This document shows positions 1-8,123 of a stretch of 64,000 bases of DNA, piece by piece. The notes below the pieces were generated by a model. It saw only the letters and a program-made list of their open reading frames with translations. It was not told the DNA's origin and did not search any database. The stretch is from assembly GCA_028583415.1 (NCBI GenBank), contig CM053270.1, positions 3,932,501 through 3,996,500 on the forward strand, written 5' to 3'. How positions within the stretch are numbered: position 1 is the first letter of the stretch; each line of letters opens with the position of its first letter. Position numbers and translations under genes: made by a program. The stretch comes from Protea cynaroides (lineage: Eukaryota > Streptophyta > Magnoliopsida > Proteales > Proteaceae).

Positions 1-108
1 CGTGAGATTAGAGAGGCTCAGCACGTGACTGATGGGAGAGTAGGAGAGCTTCTAGATGCCCAGCGTGCGTTTGATCAGCGGATGGTCGACCTGACAGCTA
101 GTCTCTAG
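1..108 (+). pseudogene. C-terminal end of element D antisense gene (plant transposon-like protein)
   Basis: The frame starting at base 1 is open for 35 codons and ends at TAG (106-108). It resembles the C-terminus of the antisense protein of element C: alternating charged heptads containing RE-REAQ and LLDAQR, then DLTASL. This looks like a coiled-coil tail. The same frame continues after the TAG for 32 codons to TGA at 205-207, with a segment (VTQTQ..W..RVYAEDYDRDREAP) that aligns with the real end of the intact A protein. The TAG is therefore probably a nonsense change, and element C has one at the same place. The N-terminus is outside the window. Confidence 0.65.
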
Positions 109-276
109 GTGACCCAGACTCAGATAGCCTGGCTGACTAGAGTGTATGCTGAGGATTACGATAGAGATCGCGAGGCACCTTCTCCTCTAGCACCTCCAGC
201 TCCATGATGTATATTTTCTTTTGTTTTTCCTTGTACTATAGAGTAACTGTCCGGATTGTGGACCGTACTCTGATTT

Positions 277-278
<2 letters not shown>

Positions 279-312
<34 letters not shown>
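279..312. repeat. (AT)n microsatellite
   Basis: A pure alternating AT run of about 34 bases in the 5' leader of element D. Short AT runs like this vary in length and often break assembly. Confidence 0.9.
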
Positions 313-314
<2 letters not shown>

Positions 315-512
315 CTTTTTAATCGAGTGTATATGAAATTTGGTTCTCATCTTAATAGTGCATTATTCTTTTTCTTAATTTTGTCTCATATAATACAGGT
401 TCTTATAGTGTGTTATTATTACAGCTTTTAAATTTTATCCTAGCTCAGTTCACGAACTTTTGTGGAAGTATACTGGTTTAATAGAAAGGGCCTGAGAGCT
501 CTGATACCAAGT

Positions 513-613
513 TGTCACACCCCAATTCCGTACTATTCGAGATCTTGGTTGAACCGTTGGTTTATTGGCGGTTCATCACACCATTCTGAATAGTACAGAA
601 TTGGGGTGTGACA
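513..613. repeat. 101-bp palindrome made of two inverted LTR ends
   Basis: It starts TGTCACACCCCAATTC and ends GAATTGGGGTGTGACA. The outer 26 bases of each arm are complementary apart from one base, including the non-generic GTACTATTC/GAATAGTAC part. The right 76 bases read forward as a normal LTR terminus of this family (GAGATC..GGTTGAACCG..CGGTTCA..ATTCTGAA..GGGGTGTGACA). The left 26 bases are the same terminus reversed and adjoin the reversed PBS of D. The structure therefore joins two LTR ends tail to tail rather than being one normal LTR. Confidence 0.75.
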
Positions 614-1263
614 TACAATGTGGTTCCAGTGGGTTTTTCAGAGGCTCTGCCAGGTAGTGTATCATCCAACACTACTTTCGGTTCATGCTGCTGGTTGTGC
701 TACCGCCAGTTGGGCATAACACATGTCCCTGTGCCACCAATTACTCCTCCAATTTGCTGCCACCGATTATGCCTCTGGTTCGATATTAAGCCTACATGGA
801 GGCATGGCCAAACAGAGTCATGCACTTTACCGGTGGAACTTACTCGGAGGTTCATTCTCCTGGTTAGGTGGCTCCGATTGGGTGGCTCCTGTTGGGTGGC
901 TTTGGTTGGGAGGCTCCGATTATGATCCCCTGAATATACTTGGTTTGTTAGGCCAAGACAATTGCCCTGGTGGAGGACTGATTTTGAGTCAACTGGAGTT
1001 AGGGCCACTGCTCGTGCCTCCGGTTCATACCCGGAAACCAAGTTACGAGCGGAGCTTGGTCTCCATTTCTTGGGGATTTAATTCCCACTTCATGATATCC
1101 ATTTTAGTTGGTGGGAATCATCTTCCCACCATCAATGTGATTTAAGGAAGTCATTTAAGATCCTGTTTAACTACATTCATGGAGTGGGTGAATCAAAACC
1201 TAACATTCTAGCTTTCCATTGGTCTCCATTGATGGAGGCCATAAATGGTGACAATCACCAATG
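614..1263. other. Host segment left of element C, no gene recognised
   Basis: Open frames here (608-925, 723-1145) have no family resemblance that I can see. Around 850-925 there are three to four degenerate 14-15 bp units of the form GGTGGCTCCGATTGG. The segment shares wording (CCTCCGGTT, GGCTCCGATTA) with 35200-35240 on the other side of C, so C probably landed in one older repeat whose halves are 614-1263 and 35003-35480. Confidence 0.4.
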
Positions 1264-1404
1264 GGTTCTGTAAGACCCGTGTCAAACTAACCTGGTTTTA
1301 CCACCTTGAACCAGGTTTACCCATCATGGTCGAGTCAAATGGACCAAGGGCATGAAGGAGATCGAGATCCCAAGTATAAAATCGACCCAAAAACACTTAA
1401 TTTT

Positions 1405-1545
1405 AGGGGAGGGTCGCACACCCAGCTAAGCAGGGTCGGACCTCCCAAAACAGAAAGTCAGACCCTCAGTTTTGAAGGGAGGGTCGGACAGCTTAAGACC
1501 CTAGGGTCGACGGGATCATCGACCCTCCCATCGACCCTCGGTTTC
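1405..1545. promoter_or_regulatory. GGGTCGA/TCGACCC motif cluster 1 in LTR of C
   Basis: At least six copies in both orientations: GAGGGTCGCAC, CAGGGTCGGAC, GAGGGTCGGAC, TAGGGTCGAC, ATCGACCCTCC, ATCGACCCTCGG. They lie about 100-230 bp upstream of the TATA-like box, where an enhancer or upstream activating site would be expected. The same motif recurs at 2040-2180 and 5225-5429, and the 3' LTR copy is at about 32825-32965. Confidence 0.7.
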
Positions 1546-1633
1546 TGACGAAACTGAAATTAGGAAAATTTCCTAATTTTCGGTTGGGATTCATTCCAAA
1601 TCTCAATGGGACTATTATAGGACATTCCTAGTC

Positions 1634-1641
1634 TATTTAAA
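1634..1641 (+). promoter_or_regulatory. TATA-like box of LTR C
   Basis: TATTTAAA, followed after about 40 bases by a C/T-rich stretch (TTTCACTCC..CACAACCC) typical of plant start sites, then an A/G-rich untranslated leader. It is at the same relative place as TATAAATA in element A. The 3' LTR copy is at 33054-33061. Confidence 0.5.
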
Positions 1642-2039
1642 GGACGTTCCTAAGCCACTTTCACTCCTTTCACAACCCTAATTGAATTGAGAGAAAGAGA
1701 GAAGAAGGAAAAGAGGAATAAAGGAGACAAGGAGGAAGACTTAGCAAAAAGGAGAAGAGTTACAGAGAAAGATTAATCTTCTCAGGTATGGATACTAATT
1801 CTATGAGTTTCTACAGACCTTAGGGTAGTTATTGATGAGAATGTGATCTCGGAGAAACCCAAACCATCCATCCATGGTTAGGTTTTCATTGAAAACCATA
1901 GGAGGATGCACGAAAACTATTTAGATGGATTATACATGGTTCTAGACCATGGAATGACTGTTGAATGAATGTAGGAAGCAAGCCATAGGACCCCAAACAC
2001 GAAGAATGGATTAAAAGTGGAAATTGGACCAGAGTGCAT

Positions 2040-2180
2040 CGAGGGTCGCACCGAGGGTCGATAGACCATCCGACCCTAGGTGTTTCTGACCATCGACCCT
2101 CAGCATTCGGGAAGTTCAGAATGGAGGGAGGGTCGATAGACCCATCGACCCTAGCATCGACCCTAGCATCGACCCTCAGT
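2040..2180. promoter_or_regulatory. TCGACCC motif cluster 2 in LTR of C
   Basis: About eight copies in both orientations, including three near-tandem CATCGACCCTAG/CAG units at the end. It lies downstream of the putative leader exon, in the predicted intron. The 3' LTR copy (33455-33600) differs at several CAG/CTG positions. Confidence 0.7.
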
Positions 2181-2569
2181 TGACAGAATGGTTTTAAATT
2201 CCGAATTAATTTTAATTAAATTCTATCGACTTTGTTAGGTTTGCTAGCAATATAATAACGTTATAACGGTGATTTTAAAGCTTGGAAAAAATATCTTTTA
2301 GCAAGCTAAGGTGAGGAACCTTAACCCCAAACTAATCGGTTAATAATAAACTGTTTTCTATTTCTTGAGTCCTATGCTATGTTTGAATCTATGCGAATAT
2401 GTTGTAATGTGCATACAGCATGCCATCCAATATTTCTATTACTTGTTCATGCATATTTACTTTATTGTTTATAACATGATGATGATGTTGATGACATGAA
2501 TAGGCATGTGCTTGTATGTGTGTGGTTGATGTGCTTGATGCGAGCGAGTATCAGGGGAGGTGTGATGAG

Positions 2570-3010
2570 AACGTCAATAAACGTTAACCTTTGGCGGGTC
2601 TCAGCACTTTAGCTCTATCTCTAACTCAAGTCTTGTGCATTGACATCGTCGTATCGCCATTACCTTAGCAGAACTATTGTGTCGTAGAGTATCAGGGGAG
2701 GTGGTCTCGGTCCTTGTAGTCTCTAACTCTACCGGGGGGCCTTAGCTCTATCTCTATGGGCATTCTGAGGGATGCTGGGGTGAGGCCTTGGATACACTGT
2801 TTGGCATTAGGATTGGTTAGTAGCGAGCCCAGTTTGCAAGCCCTCGCTAACAGGGGCTTACGTGTTGGTATAGCATTATATAGCAATAAACGTTAACCTT
2901 TGTTGTATAATGTTATGGTAGGGTGGATGGGGACGACGATAAACGTTAACCTTCGGGCGGGCTTCCACACCCTGTGTATAGAGGTGGTGTCAATAAACGT
3001 TAACCTTTGA
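2570..3010 (+). repeat. Four dispersed copies of AATAAACGTTAACCTTTG in LTR of C
   Basis: Copies near 2576, 2884, 2938 and 2989 share [AG]ATAAACGTTAACCTT[TC]. The core holds the palindrome GTTAAC and three copies contain the polyadenylation-type hexamer AATAAA. They are interleaved with the TAGCTCTATCTCTA repeats. All are kept in the 3' LTR (34000-34430) with single-base changes. A and B lack this motif. Confidence 0.75.
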
Positions 3011-3157
3011 CCACCCAACCTTTCTATTGCACATTGCAAACTATAAACCAAGACCAAAGATATAAATTGATTTTTGCATGCATATGTATTGTTGCATTAT
3101 TTTGGCTACTCACTGAGCCGTGTTGTGTGCTCACCCCTCGACGTCAAATATTTTTAG

Positions 3158-3291
3158 TTGATGATGCAGGTTATACAGTCGAAGATTATATGAACGCGTC
3201 TACATACGGGAATGTAGCAGCTATGGAAGTTGGAGCTGAAGACGATACACACGACTCCTCTTGCGAGTGCAACTCGTGTGTATTTGACTAG
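3158..3291 (+). CDS. Conserved short LTR exon, Cys-Glu-Cys-x-x-Cys peptide (element C, 5' LTR)
   Basis: After a pyrimidine-rich tract and 3' splice site (TTTTTAG, ending 3157) the frame reads DDAGYTVEDYMN..TYGNVAAMEV and ends SCECNSCVFD then TAG. The same peptide, with many synonymous third-base differences, occurs at the same place in LTRs of A and B. That pattern suggests selection on protein. There is no in-frame ATG at the exon start here, so it needs an upstream exon or is a relic. The 3' LTR copy is 34577-34710 and is also open. I know of no family for it. The CxCxxC block could bind metal. Confidence 0.55.
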
Positions 3292-3581
3292 ATATTTTTA
3301 TAGGTTTCTTTATTGGATTTATAAGACATGTATTTGGTACTTAAATATTTATGTCTCAGTTAAACACAGAATAATTTGCTATTATTTATGGATATCATTT
3401 TAGTTCTCAGTTCATTTATTTATAAGACTTCCGCTATTGTGTATTTACTCTGATTATGATGGTGAGTATATGAAGGTTCAGGTAACGCGGGGATAGCCTA
3501 TTTGAGATCCTGGTTGAACCGTTGGTTATTTAGCGGTTCATCATACCATTCTGAAATGTGCAGAATTGGGGTGTGACAACT

Positions 3582-3593
3582 TGGTATCAGAGC
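3582..3593 (+). other. Primer binding site of element C (initiator-Met tRNA)
   Basis: TGGTATCAGAGC, complementary to the 3' end of plant initiator-Met tRNA, three bases after the LTR end TGTGACA. Confidence 0.95.
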
Positions 3594-3855
3594 ATCTCAG
3601 GCCTTGCCCGCTGAACTATCATACATTCACAGCAATAGTGAACTGAGATAGGATAAAATAAAAACAGTAATATTAACACATTATAAGCACAAGTGATGTT
3701 GAGACCAAATTTAAAAAGAGAATAATACATCTATTAAAAGGATAAACGAGTTGACATACAATGAGAGCGAAACAAAGAGTAAATATATATCTAAAGCAGA
3801 GTACAGTCCACAACCCGGATAGTTACTCTGTAGTACAAGGAAAAGTAAAGTACAA

Positions 3856-5190
3856 TCAGGAAGCTGGAGGCGAAGGAGGAGGCGGTGCCTCACGGTCTCT
3901 GTCATAGTCCTCGGCATAGACCCTAGTCAACCATGCCACCTGGGTCTGGGTCGTCTATAGACTAGCTGTGAGATCGGCTACTCTCCTGTCAGTCGCACGC
4001 TGGATCTCCATGAGCTCACCTATCCGCGCGTCAGATGTGTGCTGAGCAGCCAACAGCTCATCCACTCTCATGCGCTGAGCATCTAGCAACTCCTCCATCC
4101 TCAGGTCCGATCTGCGCTGAGTCTCTCTGATCTCGCGCAACATCTCCATCATATCAGAAGACGGATGGAAAGGACCAGCCTCATGAGAAGGACCAGTCTC
4201 AGGTACAGAATCCGCCGCATGCGAAGTACCAACTCCAGCCGCATGTGTAGGTGAAGGCAGGGGTATCGCGTCGACATCCATATACATACGATCGTCATCG
4301 TCGACCGGATCCCCACGAGCCCTAGCAGCCGCCGCAGCATCAGCCATTTCAACCCAAGTGTGAGGGCGCACCATCGCGTTCCTCTCCTCATCACTAACCT
4401 CCGCATCTCGCATCCCCATCTTGCAGATAGCCTCCCAATCTAGAGGCGACGAGAAGGTCATCTCCTGGATCTTCTCATCTACTAGATCCACCCCCAGACG
4501 GGTCAGTAGCACTGTAATCATGCGTCCATAGGGTAGGTTTCCCCTATGACCGGACAATGTAGCACTAATCATTGTCCGCATGATGATGTAAGGAAGGTAG
4601 ACCGGCTGACGAGTGTAGATGCAGTAGATCAAGAACTGAGTCAGCTGAGAGACCCTCTCATAGTGCCCACTCTGCGGGATCAGATTATGCTGGATAATCT
4701 TACAGAAAACCCGTGGAGCTGGACGCAAGTAGCAAGCCCTCATCTGCCAACTATCGGGACGGAGCAACTAGTTGTCGATCTCTGCCCTCATCTCCATCTC
4801 AACAAACTGTGGCTCTCCCGGCGCACAGTACACCATAGGGCCATCATAGGCAATGCCCAACAGATCGGCCAGCTGCCGATAATCAAAGGAGATGTGCACC
4901 CCCTTGACGTAGCTAGTGATGCGCAACTCCTGACCGTGTTCAACATCATTGTAATTCCCCACCACCTGGAGATTACAATAGAACTGGCGCACCAAATCTG
5001 GACATGTACACGCATCGTATGTGATGACAGGGAGCCACCCCATATCACCGAATGCTCCCTCTACATTGAACAAGGCTAGCTCAGCCAAGTTCACCATGTG
5101 AACCCCTTCCACTTTCTTACGGGCGTAGTCAGCATACTGTGCCTCGGCTTCGTTCGAACGGAAGCGAAGTGGAGGAGGAATAGTGAGAAT
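3856..5190 (-). pseudogene. Antisense 'plant transposon-like' protein gene of element C (two nonsense codons, N-terminus lost)
   Basis: Reads against the element between PBS and gag. The frame 5190 to 3958 holds the core seen in A and B: FNVEGAFGDMGWLPV, LRITSYVKGVH, a DLLG block, IIQHNLIPQSGHYE and NLPYGRMIT, then an acidic, Pro/Ala-rich linker and a heptad tail with repeated (L/M)EELLDAQ units. One TAG lies at about 4768 and a second at 3955-3957 after DLTASL; beyond it the frame runs to TGA at 3856-3858. No in-frame ATG precedes the conserved core. The motif cluster begins only about 40 bp upstream, so the 5'UTR intron found in A and B is absent. The family is usually annotated only as a putative plant transposon protein; its function is unknown. 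Confidence 0.75.
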
Positions 5191-5224
5191 TGACCCAGAA
5201 TCGGATCTTAAAAATCTAATTTTT

Positions 5225-5429
5225 GGTCCGAGGGTCGGACAATTCGACTGACACCATCGACCCTCGGATCGACCCTCCAATCGACCCTCGGCTCTTGGGA
5301 ATCTGACAGAAAATCGAGGGTCGGACAGAGGGTCGGATACCCATCAACCCTCGCATCGACCCTCAGCTCTCGGGAAGAACAGATCATTCCCAGGGTCGAA
5401 TACCCAGGGTCGGATATACCAGCGACCCT
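5225..5429. promoter_or_regulatory. Internal TCGACCC/GGGTCGA cluster of element C
   Basis: At least ten motif copies in both orientations lie between the antisense gene and gag. Element A inserted inside the cluster: its last bases before A are GCGACCCT, and the remaining piece after A (27857-27880) contains CATCGACCCTA. This is the third cluster of the same motif in C and would serve the antisense promoter and/or the gag leader. Confidence 0.7.
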
Positions 5430-5570
5430 TGTAAGACCCGCACTCTGAAAATCCGGTCTAAACCTTGGTTTTGTGTCATGACAGGTCTTCCGATCATCAC
5501 CGAGCCAGACGGGGCAAGCGGATAACAAACAGGTACAAAATCGGACCGAAGTTGACCAATTATACCTGAT

Positions 5571-5622
5571 TTTAGGTATACCGGTCGATGGTACCGGTCT
5601 TGGTACCGGCCGACCGGTATGG
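5571..5622. promoter_or_regulatory. ACCGGT motif cluster 1 in LTR of A
   Basis: Copies TACCGGTCGA, TACCGGTCTT, TACCGGCCGACCGGTAT in direct and inverted orientation, about 120 bp upstream of the TATA box. The unit is TACCGGTCG and its reverse complement CGACCGGTA. In the 3' LTR (15437-15488) the mutated unit is TACCGGTCGACCGGTAT, so the 5' copy lost one base of the motif. Confidence 0.7.
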
Positions 5623-5737
5623 CCTGCACAGCTATGTGCGAGAATTTGGAAATTGGTCTCTGCGGGTCCCGCTTTCCTGATTTCGAATCCTAGAAGTTTC
5701 CTAATCCTAGTAGGGTTATTAAACCCTATTTTTAGCC

Positions 5738-5745
5738 TATAAATA
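5738..5745 (+). promoter_or_regulatory. TATA box of LTR A
   Basis: TATAAATA in an otherwise mixed sequence, followed by a C/T-rich start region (CATTGTCTCTCACAAACCC) and a purine-rich leader ending at the 5' splice site 5889. The 3' LTR copy is at 15605-15612. This is the best promoter candidate in the LTR. Confidence 0.7.
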
Positions 5746-6164
5746 CACCCTTAAACCTCCTCAAATCCTTTCCATTGTCTCTCACAAACCCTAGAGAAGA
5801 AAAAGAGGTTGGAAAGGAGAAGGGGCTAGGAAGAAGAAGGAGGTGCCGCCATTACCGTTCGACGACGCTCTCATTACGCCAGTCGACGGTAAGTGTTTGA
5901 ATCCGTCTTCTTACCCTATGTTAGTTCTGTGGGTGGATCAATACCATGCAAAGTAGGTATTGATCTAAAACCCTAAATTGGCCAATAAACCCTAAGTTGC
6001 CGTCAAACCCTAGATTCGAGTTTCGAGATGATATTCATCGAAACGAGACTTGAATGAGTTGGGGATAACTCTAACTCAAAGCCTAGACTTATAATGGATA
6101 GGAGAAACCCTGAAAATCCATGGAGGATGATCGTCGGCAGTCGAAAAACCCATGTATGGTCTTC

Positions 6165-6330
6165 CGGAGACATACCGGTCGACTATACCGGTTGCACATA
6201 GTGCGACCGGTATGTTGCGACCGCTACCTCTCGGGAGGTTATCTGTGGGGACCGGCTGACCATACCAGTCGCCAGTCTTTCCCAGAGAGCTGCGACCGGT
6301 ACATGCCACCGGTCAGCTCTGTGAGGGTAT
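6165..6330. promoter_or_regulatory. ACCGGT motif cluster 2 in LTR of A
   Basis: Six to eight copies or one-base variants: CATACCGGTCGAC, TATACCGGTTGC, GCGACCGGTATG, GCGACCGCTACC, CATACCAGTCGC, GCGACCGGTAC, CACCGGTCAG. It lies in the predicted intron, as cluster 2 does in C. The 3' LTR copy is at 16032-16195. Confidence 0.7.
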
Positions 6331-6407
6331 TTTGTGATATTTGTTGGTTTCCGACCAACGTGAAACCCTAAGAAAAATATTCTAATGAAACCCTAATAAT
6401 ATTGTAG

Positions 6408-6466
6408 GACTTGTGACATATCGTTTGGATCTTGCGACGTGGAGCAAGTTATCGAACGAGCGTCAG
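6408..6466 (+). other. Candidate second LTR exon of element A (59 nt)
   Basis: Bounded by ATTGTAG and GCGTCAG|GTAAGG. Element B has a matching 51-nt block at 17720-17770 with the same GACTTGT start and CATCAG|GTAAGG end. Joining to the short coding exon at 7370 in A gives an open frame with ..ERASD before the AGY motif; in B the corresponding joint gives ASD too but with an upstream stop. No ATG is present in exons 1 or 2 of A. Confidence 0.35.
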
Positions 6467-7369
6467 GTAAGGGAATCTGACCTAAACCTAATAATTAATG
6501 GACAGTAAATCGTTGTTAATCATTGAATATCTATGATATGATGTTTGTGCATATTCACATGCCATCCTTTACTTTCAGTTATTATTACTGTTCATGCATT
6601 GATAGGATGTGATTGTTAGGCATGTGATTGTTTTCGTTGGTGTGTGGAGTGGGGCATGGGCCTGGGATCGCTTTCACACTAGCATTTTTGTAGTATTCTG
6701 TCTAAACATGCTTGGTACGGGTGGGGTATCAGGGGAAGGTCATGGTACGGTGGTCTCCGATATTGATGTTGTCCCAGCCATTGTTATGTGGTACTGAGGA
6801 TTCCGAGTCGACGCTGGCTTGTCCATGATGCTTTAGCTCTATCTCTATGCCGTAGGGAGTTATGTTGGGATAGGGTCTACCTGCGTATTGTTTCTATCCT
6901 AGTGGGTTAGTTGCGGATAGGGCATCAGGGGGAGGTGAGGTATTGTGGTCTCCGGCCCGGCCTGCACGCTCTAGCTCTATCTCTATGCCGTAGACGGCTG
7001 TCTTGGGATAGAGCATACATTGTTGACATATAGGATTGGTTAGTTGCGAGCCCGGTTTGCGAGCCACGGCCGTAGGGGCTTAGGTACCGGTATGGGTAGA
7101 GTATCGGGGAGGTGCGTGGGTATACCTTAGCTCTATCTCTATTCCATGGTGGGTGCATGTGGGCCAATGGGGGTGTGATCCATTGTGAGGTGCCACACAC
7201 TCGTGTATAGAGGTGCGGGGGCCACCAAACCTTTCTATAGCACGTTGCAAACTTAAAAACCGGACCACAAAGATAAAATGATTGTTACTCATGCATAATA
7301 TTGTGAAACTGTCTGATTGTCTTACTGAGCTGTGTTGTGAGCTCACCCTTTGTGCACATCTTGTTTTAG

Positions 7370-7503
7370 ATATGGTTGCAGGTTATATTGTGGATGATTA
7401 TGTGAACGCTCCGACGTATGGAGGTGTAGCTGCTCTGGATGTACAAGCAGGGGAGGACGAGCATGATGCTTCATGCGAGTGCCCTTTCTGTGTGTACTTG
7501 TGA
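7370..7503 (+). CDS. Conserved short LTR exon, Cys-Glu-Cys-x-x-Cys peptide (element A, 5' LTR)
   Basis: After TTGTTTTAG (ends 7369) an ATG at 7372 opens 43 codons ending in TGA at 7501-7503. The peptide reads AGYIVDDYVNAPTYGG, VAALDV, then EDEHDASCECPFCVYL. It matches the peptides of B (18740-18876) and C (3158-3291) much better than the surrounding DNA does. Only A has an in-frame ATG at the exon start. In the 3' LTR copy (27438-27569) a TAA replaces the codon after ALDV. Could be the last exon of a short LTR-derived mRNA. Confidence 0.55.
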
Positions 7504-7792
7504 TGGATTTTTATTTAATTGTTTCAATTATTTTTGCTTGGTGTTAAGGGATGTAAAAGATTATTATTTTATGTGTTTGAATTTGAATAATAGGATATTT
7601 ATTTAAATTATCAATAGATACTCAGTTCATTCTATTTAAAGTCTTCTGCTGTATATTTATATTCTGATTGTGGTTATGTGTAATGGTTTGTATGGGTGGA
7701 CACGGCCTATTCGAGATCCTGGTGTAAATCGTTGGTTCAATGACGGTTCACTCACACCATTCTGGTTGGATCAGAATTGGGGTGTGACAACT

Positions 7793-7804
7793 TGGTATCA
7801 GAGC
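7793..7804 (+). other. Primer binding site of element A (initiator-Met tRNA)
   Basis: TGGTATCAGAGC, three bases after the 5' LTR end TGTGACA (7789). Confidence 0.95.
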
Positions 7805-8123
7805 TCTCGGGCTCTGTTCCAACAAACCATGTTGCACTTAACTGAGTCGATGAACTGAGTTAGGAGAAAAATTAAAAATCTTAATACAAACGCACCTTAA
7901 GCATTGTCTGATACCTGAGACGGACTAAGAAAGAGAATAATGTACTATTCTAATTATGAAACTTAACATGTGCACATACACTAGTTAGGTGAAACCATGA
8001 AACTTTCATTAACAAGGAAAAATTATAGCAAATGAAATAGTGCTACAGGTTACAGTCCACAAACCGGACAGTTACCCTGTTATATATACATCAGTCATAA
8101 GAAAGAAAAAGTAAAAGGGGAAA
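7805..8123. other. Leader between PBS and antisense gene of element A
   Basis: AT-rich, no sense coding potential. On the minus strand it follows the stop codon of the antisense gene and would hold its 3'UTR. The GTTACAGTCCACAAACCGGACAGTTAC block (8048-8074) is also recognisable in B (19041-19077), C (about 3800-3830) and D (about 242-270), so it is a conserved feature just downstream of the antisense stop, possibly its 3' end signal. Confidence 0.45.

Larger units (their letters stand above)
1..512 (-). mobile_element. Element D: 5' internal part of a minus-strand Ty3/gypsy element
   Basis: Seen: positions 498-509 are the exact reverse complement of the initiator-Met primer binding site TGGTATCAGAGC, followed by TGTCACA, the reverse of the LTR end TGTGACA used by elements A, B and C. 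Inside (positions 1-207, plus strand) is the end of the same antisense gene found in A-C. Because the element is reversed, that gene reads on the plus strand here. Only the part next to the 5' LTR lies in the window. Its LTR is reduced to about 26 bp before an inverted junction (513-613). The closest relative among the other elements is C, judged by the shared C-terminal residues. Confidence 0.8.
1269..3578 (+). repeat. 5' LTR of element C
   Basis: 2310 bp with TG..CA ends. In order it contains a GGGTCGA/TCGACCC motif cluster (about 1405-1545), a TATA-like box (1634-1641), a leader exon ending in the 5' splice site CTCAG|GTATGG at 1786, a second motif cluster (2040-2180), a possible second exon (2239-2310), repeats of TAGCTCTATCTCTA (2607, 2740), four copies of AATAAACGTTAACCTTTG or near forms (about 2575-3010), and the conserved short coding exon (3158-3291). 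Confidence 0.95.
5430..7789 (+). repeat. 5' LTR of element A
   Basis: 2360 bp. Contains an ACCGGT cluster (5571-5622), TATAAATA (5738-5745), a purine-rich leader with splice site GACG|GTAAGTG at 5889, a second ACCGGT cluster (6165-6330), a 59-nt exon-like block (6408-6466) bounded by TTGTAG and CAG|GTAAGG, three degenerate units of about 150-200 bp, each with TAGCTCTATCTCTAT (6832, 6971, 7124), and the short coding exon (7370-7503). Confidence 0.95.

Noticed and set aside
1306..1548. 80-codon open frame in LTR C, repeated at 32726-32968
   Set aside because: It lies over the TCGACCC cluster and promoter region. Translation is low complexity and follows the motif repeats; the repeat at 32726 is simply the other LTR.
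4546..5079. 177-codon plus-strand frame
   Set aside because: Shadow of the antisense gene of C. The minus strand shows the residues conserved in A, B and D.
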